DNA of 62,192 bases from RZZS01 sp964498755. Lineage in GTDB: Bacteria > Pseudomonadota > Alphaproteobacteria > Micavibrionales > Micavibrionaceae. Location of the stretch: the NCBI GenBank assembly GCA_964498755.1, contig CAZCIB010000011.1, positions 1 through 62,192 on the forward strand, read 5' to 3'. Below the pieces are notes generated by a model. The model had not been told where the DNA came from. It worked only from the letters and a program-made list of their open reading frames with translations, and did not search any database. Shown one piece after another: positions 58,373 to 62,192 of the stretch. A program made the translations under genes and the position numbers. How positions within the stretch are numbered: position 1 is the first letter of the stretch; each line of letters begins with the position of its first letter.

Positions 58373-58441
58373 GCTTGAATTCCGCGCGTTTCAATACATT
58401 TCCTACCTTATAATCATTAGCTGATAAGGAGAGTTCAGACC

Positions 58442-58921
58442 ATGGAAAATCTTGAAACGGGCGCAGTCGCCCCGGATTTTACGCTGCCCGGCGATGGCGG
58501 CGCGCAAATTTCCCTGTCGGATTTCAAGGGGCAAAAGGTTGTCCTGTACTTCTATCCCAAGGACGACACGCCCGGATGCACAACGGAATCATGTGATTTC
58601 CGCGATAACTTAAGCGCGCTCAACGATCTTAACGCCGCGGTAATCGGCGTTTCCAAAGACTCTCCGCAAAGCCATGACAAGTTCAAGGCCAAGCACGGGC
58701 TTAACTTTCCGCTGGCCTCCGACGCCGAAGGGGACGTGTGCGAACGCTACGGCGTCTGGAAAGAAAAAAGCATGTACGGCAAAACCTATATGGGCATCGA
58801 GCGTACGACGTTCCTGATCGGCGAGGACGGAAGGATCGAACGCGTCTGGAACAAGGTCAAGGTGAAGGACCATGTGCGGGACGTTATCAAGCTCCTGAGC
58901 GAGCAGGCGCAGGCCGCTTGA
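58442..58921 (+). CDS. bcp: thioredoxin-dependent peroxiredoxin Bcp
   Basis: This 159-residue protein has GAVAPDFTLPGDGG, YFYPKDDTPGCTTESCDFRDN with the peroxidatic cysteine and the nearby resolving cysteine, and WKEKSMYGKTYMGIERTTFLIG. It reduces hydroperoxides. AAGGAG precedes the ATG; it is divergent from the YhdP-like gene. A 14-bp tandem pair TAGTCGCTTGCGTA follows it (58958-58986). Confidence 0.93.
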   Translation: MENLETGAVAPDFTLPGDGGAQISLSDFKGQKVVLYFYPKDDTPGCTTESCDFRDNLSALNDLNAAVIGVSKDSPQSHDKFKAKHGLNFPLASDAEGDVCERYGVWKEKSMYGKTYMGIERTTFLIGEDGRIERVWNKVKVKDHVRDVIKLLSEQAQAA

Positions 58922-59064
58922 GCCGTGCCCTTTCCGCGCAAACACAAAAACCCTGTATAGTCGCTTGCGTATTAGTCGCTTGCGTAAATGAATATCCACG
59001 AGAATGTCATCTCGATCGAAGCCGCGCCTTCGCTAGCGCGAAGGCGTGCGAAGCGGGCCGAAAA

Positions 59065-59739
59065 TCAAGCCGCTTTTGAAACTTCCGTCTCCGTCCACTT
59101 ACCGCCGCCTGCGTTGTTCAGATGGTCGTGGACGTGGGCGCAAAGATCGTCCGTCTGATTATGGAAGAAGTGGTTCGCGCCTTCCATGACCCGGTAATCA
59201 ATCTCGATGCCTTTTTGCATCTGGAGCTTCTGCACCAGTTTCTCGACCGAAGGCTCGGGCACGACTTCGTCGCGGCGTCCTTGAATAATCAGGCCCGAAG
59301 ACGGGCAGGGCGCCAGAAACGTAAAATCATACTGGTTCGCGGGCGGCGCGACGGAAATAAAGCCCTGGATTTCCGGGCGGCGCATCAGCAGCTGCATCCC
59401 GATCCACGCGCCGAAGGAAAATCCGGCAACCCAGACATAAGGCGCGTTCTTGTTGAGGTCCTGCATCCAGTCGAGCGCGCAGGCGGCGTCGCTCAGCTCG
59501 CCCTCGCCCTTGTCGAAATAGCCCTGCGAACGTCCGACGCCGCGGAAATTGAAGCGCATGGTCGAAAACCCGCGCGCGGCGAATGTCTGGAACAACGAGA
59601 ACGTGATCTTGTTGTTCATCGTCCCGCCCTGCTCCGGATGCGGATGCAGGATCAGGGCCAGAGGCGCGTTCGGTTGTTTGGCGTGAGAGTAGCGGCCCTC
59701 AAGGCGTCCCGCCGGGCCGTTAAAGATTATTTCAGGCAT
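59065..59739 (-). CDS. alpha/beta hydrolase
   Basis: This 224-residue protein belongs to the short alpha/beta hydrolases that begin LALILHPHPEQGGTMNNKI and have RFNFRGVGRSQG. The nucleophile elbow is GFSFG near residue 107, the acid lies in IQGRRDEVVP, and the histidine in GANHFFHNQ. The substrate is unknown. The gene is convergent with bcp. Confidence 0.85.
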   Translation of the reverse strand: MPEIIFNGPAGRLEGRYSHAKQPNAPLALILHPHPEQGGTMNNKITFSLFQTFAARGFSTMRFNFRGVGRSQGYFDKGEGELSDAACALDWMQDLNKNAPYVWVAGFSFGAWIGMQLLMRRPEIQGFISVAPPANQYDFTFLAPCPSSGLIIQGRRDEVVPEPSVEKLVQKLQMQKGIEIDYRVMEGANHFFHNQTDDLCAHVHDHLNNAGGGKWTETEVSKAA

Positions 59740-59993
59740 CTGTTCTCCTGTTTTCCCATGGGCATTATATGCTGTTTACACAGCTATAAATACCTAGCAC
59801 ACATTTTATTAATCAGCATTTATATAACCTTGAGTATACGAATCGATGGCCTCATGTCTACGAATTTCTTTTAAGCGCTTGTCAAGGCTGTGGATATTCA
59901 ACGTTAAAAATTTTCGCGGCGGCTTGCAAGGCGCGGAATTCATATTAAGTTTGCTAATAAATCATGACGTTTTTAGCAGGTTTTGCAAAGAGG

Positions 59994-60050
59994 ACTTGTA
60001 GTATACTATTTTATTATAATATATAAATATGCTTGTATACTGTGTAGACT
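59994..60050 (+). promoter_or_regulatory. AT-rich promoter with repeated sites upstream of the Rrf2 gene
   Basis: A TATAAT lies at 60015-60020. ACTTGTAGTATACT (59994-60007) and GCTTGTATACTGTGTAGACT (60031-60050) share CTTGTA-TATACT-like words and may be sites for the Rrf2 regulator itself. The rest of the 59740-60093 gap is AT-rich and has no gene. Confidence 0.4.
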
Positions 60051-60093
60051 CTGCCGGCATGGGGTCGGCCTATGTGCTCAAGAGGATGAAAAA

Positions 60094-60540
60094 ATGAGTG
60101 AACTCAAACTCACCACGCGTGGCCGTTATGCGGTAATGGCTATGGTCGAGTTGTCGAATTATGGCGTCAGCAAGCCAATGCCGCTCTCGGAAATCGCCAA
60201 CAGAAGCAATATTTCGCTGTCATATCTGGAACAACTGATCGCCGCGCTCCGGCGGCACGGTCTTGTCGTCAGTCACCGCGGCCCGGGCGGCGGCTATATG
60301 CTGGCGAAAAAGCCGAACGAGATTCCGATTTCGGATATTCTGAACGCCGCCGAAGACAGCGTTCCGGCGAAACGGCAGTCTTCCAGCGCGAACAGCATCA
60401 ATTCGCAGACGAAGGAATTGTGGTCGCATATCGGCTCTATTTTGTACGCCAGCCTGTCCAAGGTCTCGCTTGCGGATGTTCTGAACCGGCAGCTCAGCAA
60501 AAACCCTTACGTCGTTAAACTGTTTGACAGCCTGAAATAA
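60094..60540 (+). CDS. Rrf2-family regulator, IscR-like but without cluster cysteines
   Basis: This 148-residue protein has the winged HTH of IscR-type regulators (LTTRGRYAVMAMVELSNYG, IANRSNISLSYLEQLIAALRRHGLVVSHRGPGGGYML). In IscR three cysteines follow in the region before TLW. Here the equivalent DSVPAKRQSSSANSINSQTKELW has none, so it cannot bind a 2Fe-2S cluster in the usual way. The start 60094 (MSELKLTTRG) fits the family; AAGAGGA precedes it. It leads the cysteine desulfurase and ferredoxin genes. Confidence 0.9.
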   Translation: MSELKLTTRGRYAVMAMVELSNYGVSKPMPLSEIANRSNISLSYLEQLIAALRRHGLVVSHRGPGGGYMLAKKPNEIPISDILNAAEDSVPAKRQSSSANSINSQTKELWSHIGSILYASLSKVSLADVLNRQLSKNPYVVKLFDSLK

Positions 60541-60576
60541 AGACGCATTGTTATGGCCTTTCAAAATTAAAGGCTG

Positions 60577-61698
60577 ATGAAAGAACAGATTTATCTCGAT
60601 TATAACTCAACCGCGCCCGCCCGGCCTGAAGTGGCCGAGGCGGTTTCAGCGTTGTTAAAGGAGCCGTCCAACGCGTCTTCAGTTCACGGCTTTGGCCGCA
60701 GGGCGCGCATGCGCGTTGAAAAGGCGCGGGACCAGATCGCCGCGCTCGCCGGGTGTAAAAACACGCAAGTCATTTTTAACAGTGGCGCGACTGAGGGCAA
60801 TAATACCGTCCTGAAGTCTTTCACCGGGCAGCGCGTTCTCGTTTCCGCTATCGAACACCCGGCCGTTCTTGACGCCGCTTCCGAAGCGGAGCGCATACCC
60901 GTCACGCGCGACGGCGTGATTGATTTGAACGCCTTAGAAGTGATGCTGGAACAAACGCCCGCGCCCGCGCTGGTTTCCGTCATGTTCGTCAATAACGAAA
61001 CCGGCGTGATCCAGCCTGTTGAGGAAATTTCAAAACGCGTCCATGCAGCGGGGGCGCAGTTTCATGTCGACGCTGTGCAGGCGGCGGGCCGCACCCCCAT
61101 CGAAATGAACAGACGCGGCATCGATTTTCTGACTCTGTCCGCGCATAAAACGGGCGGGCCGCAGGGCGTAGGCGCGCTGATCGTCGGGCCATGCGCGCAG
61201 GCGCCCGTTTTGCTTCACGGCGGCGGGCAGGAAAAGCGCGCGCGCGCCGGAACGGAAAACGTTGCGGGCATTGCGGGTTTCGGCGTTGCGGTGGAACTGG
61301 CGCTGGCGGATATGGACAAATATCAAAAGCTGGCGGCGTTACGCGACTCTATGGAAGCGCGCCTGAAAGACATCGCGCCCGAGGCGGTCATATTCGGACA
61401 GGGCGCGCCGCGCGCCGCGAATACGTTCCTGATTGCCCTTCCCGGCATACCCTCCAAAACGCAGCTCATGCATATGGATCTGGAAGGGATTGCGGTCAGT
61501 AACGGCTCCGCCTGCTCCAGCGGCAAAGTTCACGCGAGCCACGTGACCCGCGCGATGGGCTATGACGAAAACGCGGCCAACAGCGCGCTGCGCGTGTCCA
61601 TGGGATGGAACACGAAGGACGGCGATATTGAGGCTTTTGTCGCGGCGTGGGGGAAAATGCGCGCGCGCATGCATGATAAGCTGGCAGTTAGCGGTTGA
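60577..61698 (+). CDS. cysteine desulfurase (NifS/IscS-like)
   Basis: This 373-residue PLP enzyme supplies sulfur for Fe-S assembly. It has DYNSTAPARPEV at the start, SGATEGNN, SAIEHPAVLD, FHVDAVQAAG, the PLP lysine in SAHKTGGPQG, and the active cysteine in SNGSACSSGK. It is somewhat shorter than E. coli IscS. It lies 36 bases after the Rrf2 gene. Its last residues (LAVSG) are encoded by the left arm of the heptamer inverted repeat. Confidence 0.93.
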   Translation: MKEQIYLDYNSTAPARPEVAEAVSALLKEPSNASSVHGFGRRARMRVEKARDQIAALAGCKNTQVIFNSGATEGNNTVLKSFTGQRVLVSAIEHPAVLDAASEAERIPVTRDGVIDLNALEVMLEQTPAPALVSVMFVNNETGVIQPVEEISKRVHAAGAQFHVDAVQAAGRTPIEMNRRGIDFLTLSAHKTGGPQGVGALIVGPCAQAPVLLHGGGQEKRARAGTENVAGIAGFGVAVELALADMDKYQKLAALRDSMEARLKDIAPEAVIFGQGAPRAANTFLIALPGIPSKTQLMHMDLEGIAVSNGSACSSGKVHASHVTRAMGYDENAANSALRVSMGWNTKDGDIEAFVAAWGKMRARMHDKLAVSG

Positions 61699-61787
61699 CA
61701 GTTTCAAGACAAGAAGAGAAGTTATTGCCAACTACCAACTACCAACTACCAACTACCAACTACCAACTGCCAACTGCCAACTGCCAG
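61681..61787. repeat. heptamer inverted repeat between desulfurase and ferredoxin genes
   Basis: The right side is a clean tandem array: five CCAACTA units (61728-61762) then three CCAACTG units (61763-61783). The left side CTGGCAGTTAGCGGTTGACAG (61681-61701) is the degenerate inverted counterpart and overlaps the end of the desulfurase gene. The array ends five bases before the ferredoxin ATG, taking the place of its ribosome-binding region. Confidence 0.85.
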
Positions 61788-61792
61788 CCGAA

Positions 61793-62134
61793 ATGCCCAA
61801 AATCACCTACATCCGCAAATCCGGCGAGACTATCGATATCGACGCGCCCAAAGGCCTGTCCGTCATGGAAATCGCCCAGAAATACGATATCGACGAAGTC
61901 GAGGGCGCGTGCGGCGGAAGCCTAGCCTGCGCGACCTGTCACGTCTATGTGCATCCCGACTGGTGGGACAAATGCCTGCCCGAGGATGAAGAGGCGGTGA
62001 GCGAGGAGGAAGAGGATATGCTTGACCTCGCCTTTGACCTGCGCAAAACCTCGCGCCTGTCTTGTCAGATTATCATGAGCGATGAACTGGACGGCCTCGT
62101 CGTCGCCCTGCCCGGCGCGGTGACGGGGTGGTAA
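61793..62134 (+). CDS. fdx: 2Fe-2S ferredoxin (adrenodoxin/Fdx type)
   Basis: This 113-residue protein has the cluster motif ACGGSLACATCHVYV (cysteines 40, 46 and 49) and Cys91 in SRLSCQIIM, with the acidic helix EEEEDMLDLAFDL of the adrenodoxin class. It likely gives electrons for Fe-S assembly. The ATG at 61793 follows a repeat array with no SD; the frame is open upstream through the array to 61562, so the true start or initiation mechanism is not certain. 62135-62192 shows nothing further. Confidence 0.93.
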   Translation: MPKITYIRKSGETIDIDAPKGLSVMEIAQKYDIDEVEGACGGSLACATCHVYVHPDWWDKCLPEDEEAVSEEEEDMLDLAFDLRKTSRLSCQIIMSDELDGLVVALPGAVTGW

Positions 62135-62192
62135 GCGGCGCCAGGGTAATCGCGTGAGAAATATCTGATAGGCGATGAGATTTATGATTCAC

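Noticed and set aside
61728..61783. Short tandem units suggestive of a CRISPR array
   Set aside because: Units are 7 bp with no spacers and no cas genes; it is a heptamer tandem repeat forming one arm of an inverted repeat.

Overview
The window looks like chromosomal DNA of an alphaproteobacterium, roughly 55-60% G+C. The cues are a cyoABCDE quinol oxidase operon, an NrsF/ECF sigma pair, the sequences of the secE-nusG-rplKAJL-rpoBC genes, and an Rrf2/cysteine desulfurase/2Fe-2S ferredoxin cluster. I cannot name the genus from sequence alone.

Region 1 (1-16.4 kb) is an accessory, integrated-element-like block ending at the 3' end of a tRNA-Gly(TCC) gene. It carries genes typical of alphaproteobacterial conjugative or integrative elements: a DUF2493 protein, RecQ, a Toprim protein, a methylase/strawberry-notch helicase, a ParB-like protein, DUF6499 and DUF6117. 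Two toxin-antitoxin modules sit between short direct repeats. The block is decaying: the helicase has a large internal deletion with frame change, the ParB-like gene has lost its N-terminus and has an in-frame TGA, and a DUF6117 tail survives as a remnant. Two large, deeply nested inverted-repeat structures (142-358 and 3424-3594) lie upstream of minus-strand genes. At its right end is a lower-G+C two-gene cassette: a probable tRNA-dependent cyclodipeptide synthase and an HTH regulator with a probable TrmB/PLD-like sensor domain.

Region 2 (16.4-38.2 kb, nearly all minus strand) holds a SAM hydrolase-like protein, gltB (with an apparent one-base deletion), a ParDE module wedged between gltB and gltD, then rpoC, rpoB, rplL, rplJ, rplA, rplK, nusG and secE. 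Two unrecognised small genes interrupt the ribosomal-protein series, one between rplJ and rplL and one between rplA and rplJ.

Region 3 (38.4-62.2 kb) holds a YciF-like protein, a DUF421 protein, alaS, HIT, DUF2784, NUDIX and LysR genes, another ParDE-like module, a U32 peptidase/tRNA hydroxylase-like gene, cyoABCDE, a secreted redoxin, a LOG-family protein, an ECF sigma factor with NrsF anti-sigma, a YhdP/AsmA-like giant, Bcp peroxiredoxin, an alpha/beta hydrolase, and an Fe-S assembly cluster whose Rrf2 regulator lacks the expected cysteines.

The most striking signal is a family of palindromic elements (core CTCTCCCTNAAGGGAGAG, ends CCCTCACCC/GGGTGAGGG). It occurs between genes and also in frame inside gltB and alaS, where it adds about 35-45 residues read in the same frame in both proteins. 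This resembles the Rickettsia palindromic elements in behaviour. A second family, made of inverted arms of roughly 7-bp units, tends to abut stop codons of core genes.
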